A DNA stretch of 64,000 nucleotides from Sva-07 sp963707515 (lineage in GTDB: Bacteria > Actinomycetota > Acidimicrobiia > Acidimicrobiales > Ilumatobacteraceae). This document shows positions 34,053-42,500 of the stretch, piece after piece. The notes under the pieces were generated by a model. The model was given only the letters and a program-made list of their open reading frames with translations. It was not told where the DNA came from and ran no database searches. Both the position numbers and the translations under genes were made by a program. Location: positions 1,488,001 through 1,552,000 of the forward strand of contig CAVPQI010000001.1 in the NCBI GenBank assembly GCA_963707515.1, given 5' to 3'. Position 1 is the first letter of the stretch, and every line of letters begins with the position of its first letter.

Positions 34053-34859
34053 ATGGAGGACGATGTGGACGGCGCGGACGACGTGGAGGTGCTGCACGGA
34101 GGTGTGGCCAACGCCGGCGCAGTCATCCGGGTCGAATCGCACGTCCTGCGGCCCGGCAACGAGCACTCGACGTCGATTCTCGACTTCCTGGCCCAGCTCG
34201 AAGCGGTCGGATTCGATGCCGCGCCGTCGCCGGTCGGGATCGACCCCGACGGTCGCGAGCGCCTGCAGTTCATCGACGGTGACGTCGCGACGCCGCCGTA
34301 TCCGGCGTGGGCGCAAACCGACGACGCCCTGGCATCCGTGGCGGCTCTGCTCAGGCGGTTACACGATGCGAGCGAGCTCATCGACACGTCGGCGATGACC
34401 TGGAGTGCAGAGTTGGCTGACCCCGTCGGTGGTCCCGTGATCTGCCACAACGACGTCTGCCTCGAGAACGTCGTCTTCCGCGACGGCGTCGCCGTGGCCC
34501 TTCTCGACTTCGACTTCGCCGCACCCGGCCGTCGGGCGTTCGACGTCGCCGCGTTCGCCCGGATGTGCGTGCCCATCGACGACGACGCCGCTCGGCTCGG
34601 CTGGCAGCCGGCCGACCGCCCCGCCCGCGTTCGCCTGGTCTGCGATGCCTACGGCCTCGATGCCGGTGGGCGGGCGGAGGTCCTCGCCTCGCTCAGCGAC
34701 GGCATCGCGCGAGGTGGCGAGTTCGTTCGGCGCCATGCAGAGGCCGGCGAGCCGGGCTTCGTGCAGATGTGGGCCGAGATCGGCGGCATGGAGCGCTTCG
34801 ATCGACGCCGTCAGTGGTGGACGCACGCCCAACGAAACGTCGCGGCAGCGCTCCGCTGA
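34053..34859 (+). CDS. Second phosphotransferase of the aminoglycoside phosphotransferase fold
   Basis: 268 residues. It contains VLHGGVANAGAVIRVESHVLR, the catalytic ICHNDVCLENVVF (H-N-D in place of the usual H-G-D) and VALLDFDFAAPGR. The ATG at 34053 gives a compact protein; the frame is open far upstream only as a shadow of the neighbouring gene. It shares fold but little sequence with the preceding kinase, and its substrate is unknown. It ends 6 bp from the convergent methyltransferase. Confidence 0.78.
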   Translation: MEDDVDGADDVEVLHGGVANAGAVIRVESHVLRPGNEHSTSILDFLAQLEAVGFDAAPSPVGIDPDGRERLQFIDGDVATPPYPAWAQTDDALASVAALLRRLHDASELIDTSAMTWSAELADPVGGPVICHNDVCLENVVFRDGVAVALLDFDFAAPGRRAFDVAAFARMCVPIDDDAARLGWQPADRPARVRLVCDAYGLDAGGRAEVLASLSDGIARGGEFVRRHAEAGEPGFVQMWAEIGGMERFDRRRQWWTHAQRNVAAALR

Positions 34860-34865
34860 CGACCA

Positions 34866-35693
34866 TCACCGGGCGCGGGCGACCATCAGCACTGCGCCGA
34901 GCGTTCCCGTCATCGCGGCGACGATGTTGTTGCCCATGGCCTCGCCGAAGCCGGGGCCGAACAGATCACCCGGTGTCAGCGCTCCTGGCGGCGGCGGACC
35001 GCCGGCAGCGTTGGCCGCGGTGCGATCCTCGTCGTGCTCGACGTCGAAGCCGGCCGCAGTCAGCAGCTCGACGTAGCGCTCGCGGGTCTCGACGAACGAC
35101 GACGACGCGTCCTCCGCCCACGGCAGCGGATAAATGAGGTCGCCGTCGCCGTCACCGTCGCCGTCACCCGCGCGCAGGAACATCTGCTCGTACACCGCGA
35201 ACCGGCCGCCCGGTTCGAGCACTCGCCGCACCTCGCCGAACACGGCGGCCTTGTCGGCGATGTTCATGCCGACGTGGTTCAACATCGCCCGGGCGAAGGA
35301 GGCATCGGCGTACGGCAGCTCGGTCGCCGACCCGATGTCGAACGTCACCTGCGACCCGAGACCCAGCCGTTCGGTCAGCGATCGGGCGAGGTCGACGAAG
35401 TCGGCGCTGAGGTCGATCCCGGTCACCCGGCAACCGTGCAGGGCAGCCGCCACGCGGGCGGGCCCCCCGACCCCGCAGCCGACGTCGAGCAGGGTCGTGC
35501 CCGGAGCGAGCGCCAGCGAGTCGAGCACGTACTCCGTCGCCTGCCGGAAACCGGCGTGGAGCTGGTCGAGCCCGGCGAGATCGTCCACGCCCAGGTGGTC
35601 GAGGTCGAGTCCCGCCGCGGCGAGGGCGGCCATCACCCTCGACTCGAGATCGTCTCCGGCGTAGTACCGGCGCACGAGGTCTTCGGCATCCAT
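34866..35693 (-). CDS. Class I SAM-dependent methyltransferase
   Basis: 275 residues. SAM-binding motif I is TTLLDVGCGVGGPARVAA, followed by VTGIDLSADFVDLAR, TELPYADASFARAMLNHVG and a lipid/quinone-type ending (VLEPGGRFAVYEQ). The best match by motif is the sarcosine/ubiquinone/sterol methyltransferase group. A run of Gly-Asp dipeptides at about residues 175-184 comes from a short GTC-GCC-like repeat near 35145-35170. The start is the ATG at 35693. It diverges from plsY with an 87-bp gap. Confidence 0.83.
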   Translation of the reverse strand: MDAEDLVRRYYAGDDLESRVMAALAAAGLDLDHLGVDDLAGLDQLHAGFRQATEYVLDSLALAPGTTLLDVGCGVGGPARVAAALHGCRVTGIDLSADFVDLARSLTERLGLGSQVTFDIGSATELPYADASFARAMLNHVGMNIADKAAVFGEVRRVLEPGGRFAVYEQMFLRAGDGDGDGDGDLIYPLPWAEDASSSFVETRERYVELLTAAGFDVEHDEDRTAANAAGGPPPPGALTPGDLFGPGFGEAMGNNIVAAMTGTLGAVLMVARAR

Positions 35694-35780
35694 CGCCCCT
35701 CCGATCCGACGTCGTCGTGCGCCCATTCCATCACACTCGTCGGCGGGGTGTGCACGCCCTTTGTGGGGGGTGCGCCGGTC

Positions 35781-36374
35781 ATGGAAGGATCGCCAATCGT
35801 GTGGTTCCTGGTGCCGGTCGCGTACGTGCTCGGCACGTTCCCGAGTGCGATCCTGATCGCCCGCGCCAACGGCATCGACATCTCCACGTTCGGGTCGGGG
35901 AACCCCGGCGCGTCCAACGTCACCCGTGCCCTCGGCTGGCGCAAGGGCGTGTGGGTCTACGTGCTCGACGCCGGCAAGGGGGCGATCGCCGCCGGGCTCG
36001 GATTGGCGCTCGACGGCCGCCCGCTGGCCTACTGGTGCGGCGCGGCGGCGATCGCCGGCCACATGTTCCCCGTGTTCCGGCGTTTTCGCGGCGGCAAGGG
36101 CGTGGCGACCGGGTCGGGCGTGCTGCTCGTCGTGCAACCGATCCTGGCGCCGCTGGCCGTCGGGCTCTGGTGGTTGCTGACCAGGCTGACCGGCAAGGCG
36201 GCGATCGGCTCGGTCGTCGCCGTCCTGCTCGTGCCCGTCGGGATGATCGTGCTCGGCACGCCGGCGTGGGAGTTCGCCGCCACGGCCGGCCTGTGCCTGC
36301 TGATCGTCGTCAAGCACACGCCGAACATCGTCCGCCTGATCCGGAGGGAAGAGCATTCCCTCGGCCAGAATTGA
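35781..36374 (+). CDS. plsY: Glycerol-3-phosphate acyltransferase (acyl-phosphate dependent)
   Basis: 197 residues, integral membrane. It transfers an acyl group from acyl-phosphate to glycerol-3-phosphate, the first step of phospholipid synthesis. The three PlsY motifs are present: FGSGNPGASNVTRALG, LDAGKGAIAAGL, and HMFPVFRRFRGGKGVATGSG. Several hydrophobic helices match the family's topology. ATG at 35781. The OYE gene follows after 7 bp. Confidence 0.93.
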   Translation: MEGSPIVWFLVPVAYVLGTFPSAILIARANGIDISTFGSGNPGASNVTRALGWRKGVWVYVLDAGKGAIAAGLGLALDGRPLAYWCGAAAIAGHMFPVFRRFRGGKGVATGSGVLLVVQPILAPLAVGLWWLLTRLTGKAAIGSVVAVLLVPVGMIVLGTPAWEFAATAGLCLLIVVKHTPNIVRLIRREEHSLGQN

Positions 36375-36381
36375 CGGCCTG

Positions 36382-38280
36382 ATGCAGCTGTTGTCCCCCC
36401 TCACCATCGGATCGCGCACGGCACCGAACCGGGTGATGTTCGGGCCGCACGTCACCAACCTCGCCGCCGACGACCGGTCGCTCCCGGCGCGCCACGTCGC
36501 CTACTACGAGCGCCGCGCCCGCGGCGGATGCGGCACGATCGTCGTCGAGGGCGCATCCGTCCACGAATCGGACTGGCCCTACGAACGGGCACCGCTCGCC
36601 GAGCGTTGCGGTGCCGGCTGGGCGGCGGTCGTCGCCGCCTGCCGCCCACACGGCAGCCTCGTCGTCGCCTCGCTCGACCACGCCGGCGGGCAGGGCTCGT
36701 CGGCCTACAGCCAGGCATCGCTGTGGGCGCCCTCGCGAGTCCCGGAGGTCAACGCCCGCGAGGTCCCGAAGTGGATGGAGGCCGACGACATCGCCGCCGT
36801 CATCGAGGGTTTCGCCGCCGCCGGCCGCCTCGCCGTCGCCGCCGACCTCGACGGCGTCGAGATCAACGCCGGCCAGCACAGCCTGATCCGCCAGTTCATG
36901 TCGGGCCTGACCAATCACCGCGACGACGAATGGGCCGACCGCTTGCGCCTCGCCCGCGACGTCATTGCCGCCGTGCGTGACGCCGCCGGCGACCGCATCG
37001 TCGGCCTCCGACTGTCGTGCGACGAGCTCGCTCCCTGGGCCGGGATCACACCGGAGATGGCGCCAGGCATCGCCGTCGAGCTCGCCCAGTGCGGCCTCGA
37101 CTACCTCGTCGTCACCCGCGGATCGATCTTCACCGTGGAGAAGACGCGCCCCGACTTCCACGAGCCGACCGGCGTCAACATCGACGTCTGCCGGTCCGTG
37201 CGCGACGCCGTCACCGAGGCCACCGGCATCCCGGTCGTGCTGCAGGGTTCGGTCGTCGACGTCGGGCAGGCGGAGTGGGCGCTCGGCGGCGGCGACGGCC
37301 CGGCGCTGTGCGACGCGGTGGAGATGACCCGCGCCCAGATCGCCGACCCCGACCTCGTTGCCAAGGTCGCCGCGGGTGACACCGAGCGGGTGCGGCCGTG
37401 CACCCGCTGCAACCAGACGTGCCAGGTGCGCGACGCCCGCAACCCGATCGTCACCTGCGTCGGCGAGCCGTCGAGCGGCCGCGAGACCGAGGACCCCGAC
37501 TGGTACACGCCGGCCGTCCATCAGCGCCAGGTGGTCGTCGTCGGTGGTGGACCGGCCGGGATGGAGACGGCCCGCGTGGCCGCCATCCGCGGCCACGCCG
37601 TGACCGTCGTCGAACGCGACGACGAGCTGGGCGGCATGGCTCGCGTCGCCGGCCCGCACGCCGCGCTCGTGGCGTGGTGGGTCGGTGAACTGGCCGCCCT
37701 CGGCGTCACCGTCCGCACGGGCACCGACACGTGGGACGCACCGCCACACACGTCCGTCGTCCAGGCCACGGGCTCACGGCCGGGCCACCCTGCGTACGAG
37801 GTCGCCGACGGCGTCGTCGTCATCGACGTCGCCGACATCCGGCGGGGGCTCGTCGAGCTTCCCGACGCGGGACCGGTCGTGCTCTTCGACCCGATCGGCG
37901 GGCCGATCGCCGTCGCCCTCGCCGAAGAGCTCGGCGAACGGGCGGTGCTCGTCACCCAGGACAACATCGCCGGCAACGAACTCGCCCGCACCGGCGACCT
38001 CGCACCGTCGAACAGCCGCCTCGCCCAGCGCGGCGTGACGATCGAGCGACGGACGTTGCTACGTGCCGTCCGGCCCGGCGAGGTGGACGTCGAGGTGGAG
38101 GTCGAGGACAAGTACACCGGTGCCCGCCGGGCGATTCCGTGCGCGGCGTTCGTCGACTGCGGATTCCGGTTGCCGAGCGAGCCGATCGACGGCGCGACCG
38201 TCGTCGTCGGCGATGCGGTCGCCCCGCGCACGGTGTACGAGGCCGTGCTCGAGGCCCGTCGCGCCGCCCTCGCTCTCTGA
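36382..38280 (+). CDS. OYE/FadH-type NADH:flavin oxidoreductase
   Basis: 632 residues: an FMN-binding TIM barrel, a [4Fe-4S] site (C340, C343, C347, C359 in CTRCNQTCQVRDARNPIVTC), then an FAD/NAD(P) module with VVVVGGGPAGMETARVAA. The layout matches 2,4-dienoyl-CoA reductase, trimethylamine dehydrogenase and related enzymes, and also the FadH/OYE oxidoreductases known to occur with mycofactocin. Enone or enoate reduction is the likely reaction; the substrate is unknown. It sits between plsY and an SDR gene (gap 26 bp), perhaps one operon. Confidence 0.85.
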   Translation: MQLLSPLTIGSRTAPNRVMFGPHVTNLAADDRSLPARHVAYYERRARGGCGTIVVEGASVHESDWPYERAPLAERCGAGWAAVVAACRPHGSLVVASLDHAGGQGSSAYSQASLWAPSRVPEVNAREVPKWMEADDIAAVIEGFAAAGRLAVAADLDGVEINAGQHSLIRQFMSGLTNHRDDEWADRLRLARDVIAAVRDAAGDRIVGLRLSCDELAPWAGITPEMAPGIAVELAQCGLDYLVVTRGSIFTVEKTRPDFHEPTGVNIDVCRSVRDAVTEATGIPVVLQGSVVDVGQAEWALGGGDGPALCDAVEMTRAQIADPDLVAKVAAGDTERVRPCTRCNQTCQVRDARNPIVTCVGEPSSGRETEDPDWYTPAVHQRQVVVVGGGPAGMETARVAAIRGHAVTVVERDDELGGMARVAGPHAALVAWWVGELAALGVTVRTGTDTWDAPPHTSVVQATGSRPGHPAYEVADGVVVIDVADIRRGLVELPDAGPVVLFDPIGGPIAVALAEELGERAVLVTQDNIAGNELARTGDLAPSNSRLAQRGVTIERRTLLRAVRPGEVDVEVEVEDKYTGARRAIPCAAFVDCGFRLPSEPIDGATVVVGDAVAPRTVYEAVLEARRAALAL

Positions 38281-38306
38281 CGACCGCGCCTGGCACACTC
38301 GCCGTC

Positions 38307-39083
38307 ATGGCCGCCGAGCTCACCGCACCGACCGATCTGTTCGACCTCACCGGCAAGGTCGCCGTCGTGACCGGCGGGTCCCGTGGCCTCGGGCGCGAGA
38401 TGGTCCTCGCCTTCGCCCAACAGGGTGCCGACGTCGTCATCGCCAGCCGCAAGCTCGACGCCTGCGAGCAGCTCGCCACCGAGGTCACCGAGCGCACCGG
38501 GCGCCGGGCGCTCGGTGTCGCCTACCACGCCGGCAGTTGGGCCGACAGCGACCGCCTCGCCGCCACCGTCTACGACGAGTTCGGCCGCTGCGACGTGCTC
38601 GTCAACAACGCCGGCATGTCGCCGCTCTATCCGAGCGTCGACAGCATCGACGAGGCGCTCTACGACAAGGTGATGGACGTCAACCTGAAGGGTCCCTTCC
38701 GGCTCTCGGCGCTGATCGGCACCCGCATGGCCGGCGGCGACGGCGGCTCGATCATCTTCGTCTCCTCGATCGCCTCGCACCGGCCGAGCCCCAACGAGCT
38801 CGTCTACGGCGCGGCCAAGGCGGGCGTCAACAACCTCACGTTCGGTCTCGCCCGCACGCTCGGCCCGACGGTGCGCGTCAACTGCATCGCTCCGGGCCCG
38901 TTCCTGACCGACATCTCCAAGGCGTGGGACCTCGAGGCCTTCACGCGGGCGGCCAAGTCGGGCTTCGCCCTCGGCCGCGGCGGCGAACCCCACGAGATCG
39001 TCGGCACGGCGCTGTACCTGGCGAGCGATGCCTCCTCGTACACGACCGGCGTGGTGATCGACGTCGACGGCGGACCCCGCTGA
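38307..39083 (+). CDS. Short-chain dehydrogenase/reductase
   Basis: 258 residues, classical SDR. The nucleotide motif is AVVTGGSRGLGREM, then NNAG (VLVNNAGMSP). Catalytic residues are the Ser in FVSSIASH and YGAAK (Tyr-xxx-Lys), followed by NCIAPGPFLTD. It lacks the insertion near the NAD site seen in the mycofactocin-coupled SDRs, so a standard NAD(P)-linked oxidation of a hydroxyacyl or alcohol is more likely. The start is the ATG at 38307. Confidence 0.87.
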   Translation: MAAELTAPTDLFDLTGKVAVVTGGSRGLGREMVLAFAQQGADVVIASRKLDACEQLATEVTERTGRRALGVAYHAGSWADSDRLAATVYDEFGRCDVLVNNAGMSPLYPSVDSIDEALYDKVMDVNLKGPFRLSALIGTRMAGGDGGSIIFVSSIASHRPSPNELVYGAAKAGVNNLTFGLARTLGPTVRVNCIAPGPFLTDISKAWDLEAFTRAAKSGFALGRGGEPHEIVGTALYLASDASSYTTGVVIDVDGGPR

Positions 39084-39100
39084 GTAAGTGAACGGCTGAG

Positions 39101-39137
39101 CACGTGACGGATGGGACCCGTCCCCATTCGTCACGTG
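39101..39137. terminator. Hairpin with GGGACCCGTCCCC core, covering the DUF72 start codon
   Basis: Two 15-base arms (CACGTGACGGATGGG and its complement with one G-T pair) enclose a 7-base loop. The core matches the hairpins at 16586 and 41667, while the stem is locus-specific. Here it lies between two genes on the same strand, and the only plausible start codon of the DUF72 gene (GTG, 39104) is inside the left arm. It may terminate transcription of the SDR gene, hide the ribosome site of the next gene, or both. Confidence 0.65.
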
Positions 39138-39994
39138 GCCCGGAGCTCCGGGTCGGATGCGCGCTGTGGGGCCACCGGCCGTGGGTCGGGCGCTACCTGA
39201 CGGGCGATGGCCACGACCTCACCGAGTACGCCACGTGGTGCAACGCCGTCGAGGGCAACACCACGTTCTACGCCGTCCCGTCGTCGGCGACCGTGGCCCG
39301 CTGGGCCGAGCAGGCGCCGCCCGACTTCCGCTTCGCGTTCAAGGTGCCGCGCACCGTCACCCACGAGCGACGCCTGCACGTCGACGCCCATCGCGACGTC
39401 GCTGGCTTCCTGCGCACGATCGAACCGCTCGGGGAGCGCATCGGTCCCGTTCAGCTGCAGCTGCCGCCGTCGTTCGGCCCCGAGTCGCTCGACCAGCTGC
39501 GGACGTTCGTCGTCGGTCTGCCGACCTCGCACCGCTGGGTCGTCGAGCTGCGCCACCCGACGTTCTTCGACGGTGGCGACGTCCACCGGGCGGTCGACGA
39601 TGTCTGCCGCGCCGCGGGCATCGGTCGCGTCGTGCTCGACACCCGCCCGCTCTACGCCGACACGCCGGTGACCGCAGCCGCGCTCGACGAGCGGCGCACC
39701 AAGCCGCACCTGCCCGTCGTCACCGACGTGATGGGCGACGAGCCGGTCGTGCGGGTCATCGGCGGCGACGCCCTGCAACCGACGCTCGACGGGCTGGCGG
39801 CGTGGGACGACCAGGTCGTCGACTGGATCACCGACGGACGCCGTCCGTACGTCTTCGCCCACCAACCGGAGAACCGCGACTCGCCCGCCCTCGCCCGCTG
39901 GTTCCACGAGCGCATCAACACCCGGGTCCCCGGACTGGTGCCGCTGCCGCAGCCGACTTCGATCGGCGACGGCGACCAGCCCTCGCTCTTCTGA
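39104..39994 (+). CDS. DUF72 family protein
   Basis: About 296 residues. The family (YecE-like, TIM-barrel) has no assigned reaction. LRVGCALWGHRPWVGRYLT near the N-terminus, VEGNTTFYAVPSSATVARWA, FRFAFKVPRTVTHERRL, VELRHPTFF and PYVFAHQPENRDSP are the conserved landmarks. The first 16 residues come from the hairpin that overlaps the GTG start. There is no other start before the conserved region, so the N-terminus is uncertain. The protein ends QPSLF. Confidence 0.83.
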   Translation: MTDGTRPHSSRGPELRVGCALWGHRPWVGRYLTGDGHDLTEYATWCNAVEGNTTFYAVPSSATVARWAEQAPPDFRFAFKVPRTVTHERRLHVDAHRDVAGFLRTIEPLGERIGPVQLQLPPSFGPESLDQLRTFVVGLPTSHRWVVELRHPTFFDGGDVHRAVDDVCRAAGIGRVVLDTRPLYADTPVTAAALDERRTKPHLPVVTDVMGDEPVVRVIGGDALQPTLDGLAAWDDQVVDWITDGRRPYVFAHQPENRDSPALARWFHERINTRVPGLVPLPQPTSIGDGDQPSLF

Positions 39995-40046
39995 CCGTGG
40001 GTCCTGCGGTGACGATCGTCACGTCTCATCGCGTACGGTGCCGCCC

Positions 40047-41669
40047 ATGGAAATGCACTTCGCCACCGTCTGGGAGCAGATCACCGACGCCATCGGGGAC
40101 CGACCGGCGATCAGCCACGGCGACGTCACGCGCTCGTGGTCCGAGTACGAGGACCGGGCGGCACGCGTCGCCGGCGCCCTCGCCGCCGCCGGGTTGCGGC
40201 CCGATGCCAAGGTCGCCCTGTACATGTACAACGGCAACGAGTACCAAGAGGCGCAGTTCGGCACGTTCAAGATCCGCGGCGTGTCGATCAACGTCAACTA
40301 TCGCTACCTCGACGACGAGCTCTGGTACCTCCTCGACAACTCCGACTCGGAGGCGCTCTTCTTCCACTCGTCGCTCGGCGACCGCGTCGCCCGGGTCGTC
40401 GATCGACTCCCGAAACTGAAGCTGCTGGTCGAGGTCGACGACGGCGGCACCGGGAGCCGTCGACGGCGCCATCCGCTACGACGAGCTCGTTGCCGGCCAC
40501 GATCCCCTGCCCCGCTCAGACGCGCGACGAGTCCGACATCTACATGCTCTACACCGGCGGCACGACCGGCATGCCGAAGGGCGTGATGTACACGATGGGC
40601 GGAATGACCCGGGGGCTGATGGCGAGCGGGTTCCCACTGCTCGGCGTCGCCCCGCCCGACGACGCCGCCGACGTCGGCCCGATCATCAGCGGTGTCGCCG
40701 AGACCGGCAAGCTCGTCGTGTCGATCCCGTGTGCACCGCTGATGCACGGCACCGGATTGTGGATCGGCTGCTTCATCCCCTCGCTCGCCGGCGGCCACGT
40801 CATCACGTTGACCAACCGCAGCCTCGACCCCCACGAGGTGCTGGCGACCATCGAGCGCCACTCCGTCACGGCGACCACGATCGTCGGCGACAGCTTCGCC
40901 AAGCCGCTGCTGCGGGCGATCGACGAGGGACGCCCCGGCGGCGGGGACTACGACCTGTCGACGCTCGCCCTGATGATCGTCGTCGGGGGTGATGTGGACG
41001 ACCGAGGTCAAGCAGCAGCTCATCGAGCGCATCCCCCAGGTCATGTTGATCGACGCCATGGGCTCGACCGAGGGCTCGATGGGCACGCAGATCATGGCCA
41101 AGGGGATCAGCGCAGAAACCGCCCAGTTCCAGAAGGTGCCGACGACCAAGGTGTTCACCGAGGACGACCGCGAGGTCCTGCCCGGCTCCGACGAGGTCGG
41201 CATGGTCGCCGCCGGCGGCAACGTGCCGCTCGGCTACTACAAGGACCCGGAGAAGTCGGCGCGCACGTTCCGCGTGATCGACGGCGTCCGCTACTCGTTC
41301 CCCGGCGACTTCGCCCAGATCGCTGCCGACGGCACGTTGATCCTGCTCGGACGCGGCAGCCAGGTGATCAACACGGGTGGCGAGAAGGTCTTCCCCGAGG
41401 AGGTCGAAGAGGCGGTCAAGCGCGTCGACGGCGTGGTCGACTGCCTCGTCGTCGGCGTCGACGACGAGAAGTTCGGCCAGGCGGTGACCGCCGTGGTCTC
41501 GCTCGCCGACGGCGCCTCGGTCACCGCCGACGACATCATCACCTCCGTCAAGTCGGAGCTCGCCGGCTACAAGGCCCCGCGCTCGGTCGTCGTCGTCGAC
41601 GAGGTGCCCCGGGCGCCGAACGGCAAGGCCGACTACCGCCGAGCGAAGACTCTGGCGACGGCCGACTGA
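40047..41669 (+). CDS. Acyl-CoA synthetase (AMP-forming), frame-disrupted
   Basis: Activates a fatty or other organic acid to its CoA thioester. About 540 residues. P-loop motif YTGGTTGMPKGVMYTMGG, LMHGTGLWIG, DAMGSTEGSMG, PGDFAQIAADGTLILLGRGS and the C-terminal PNGKADY are present. Three frame breaks, near 40451, 40520 and 40984-40988, are each cured by removing one base. The last lies in a run of five Gs; four would read VGVMWTTEVK, as in the family. The start is the ATG at 40047. It is probably an intact gene affected by sequence error. Confidence 0.85.
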
Positions 41670-41704
41670 ACGAACGTTCGGGACCCGTCCCCGATCGTTC
41701 GTTA
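41667..41704. terminator. Hairpin spanning two convergent stop codons, core GGGACCCGTCCCC
   Basis: AACGAACGTTCGGG (41669-41682) pairs with 41690-41703 at 13 of 14 positions around the loop ACCCGTC. It overlaps the TGA of the acyl-CoA synthetase (41667-41669) and the complement of the TAA of the dienelactone hydrolase gene (41702-41704). The core is identical to that at 39101-39137, but the stem differs. Bidirectional terminator by position. Confidence 0.75.
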
Positions 41705-42470
41705 GTTCGTCAGGAGCTTGTCGGCGAGGAAGTCGAGCACCCGCTCGACGCTGGCGTCGTCGCGCTGCTCGGTGAGCACCGAATGGTCCGTCCGTGACGA
41801 ACTCGGCAGCTCGACGGCGACGAAGGCGTCGCCGAGCAGCTCGCGCAACGCCGCGAAGCGGTCGCCGACGAGCTTGTCGCCGGTGAATCGCAGACCCGAG
41901 CACCTGACAGCCGGCAGCGGCCCGTTCCTGCACGGCAATCACGTCGTCGGGCGACAGGTTGAGGTCGCGGGCGCGAGCCGCACCGCCGACGGCGAACGGC
42001 AACGAGGGCTGCGACAGCACCGGAGCGATCATGATGTCGTCGACCATCATCCCGAGGGCGAAGCCGCCCGAGAAGCACATGCCGACGGCGCCGACACCAG
42101 GTCCACCGACGTCGAGGTGGAGGTTGCGGGCGAGCGCGCGCAACCAGGCGATCACCGGCGACGTCTGCCCGACCGCCCACGTGGTGAACTCCTTGGCGAC
42201 GCAGACCTTGACCGCCGAGGCGCCGATCGCCAGGCCCGTCGGTCCCGCCCCCGGACGGCCGACGAGCGACGGCATGACGACGGTGAAGCCGCGAGCGACG
42301 ACCTCGTTGGCGAAGCGGGCCACCAGTGGCGTGATGCTCGGGATCTCGTGGATGACGATCACCCCGGGGCCGGTGCCGCGGCGGAACGTCTCGTGGGTGA
42401 TGCCGGCGGCGGAGAACTCGCCGCGCTCCCAGCCGGCGAGGACGGTTGCGGGGTCAGCGACCGAGGCCAT
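41702..42470 (-). CDS. Dienelactone hydrolase family protein, one frameshift
   Basis: About 255 residues with alpha/beta-hydrolase fold. PGVIVIHEIPSITPLVARFA, VVMPSLVGRPG and the nucleophile region GAVGMCFSGGFAL (Cys in G-x-C-x-G, as in dienelactone hydrolases) are clear. The C-terminal part LRFTGDKLVGDRFAALRELL continues in another frame. Removing one base near 41894 joins CQVLG to LRFTG. The start is the ATG at 42470. Carboxymethylene-butenolidase activity is typical of the family, but the true substrate is unknown. Confidence 0.83.
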
Positions 42471-42500
42471 GGGATGCGAGTCTGCCAGCCGGCGGCGGGG

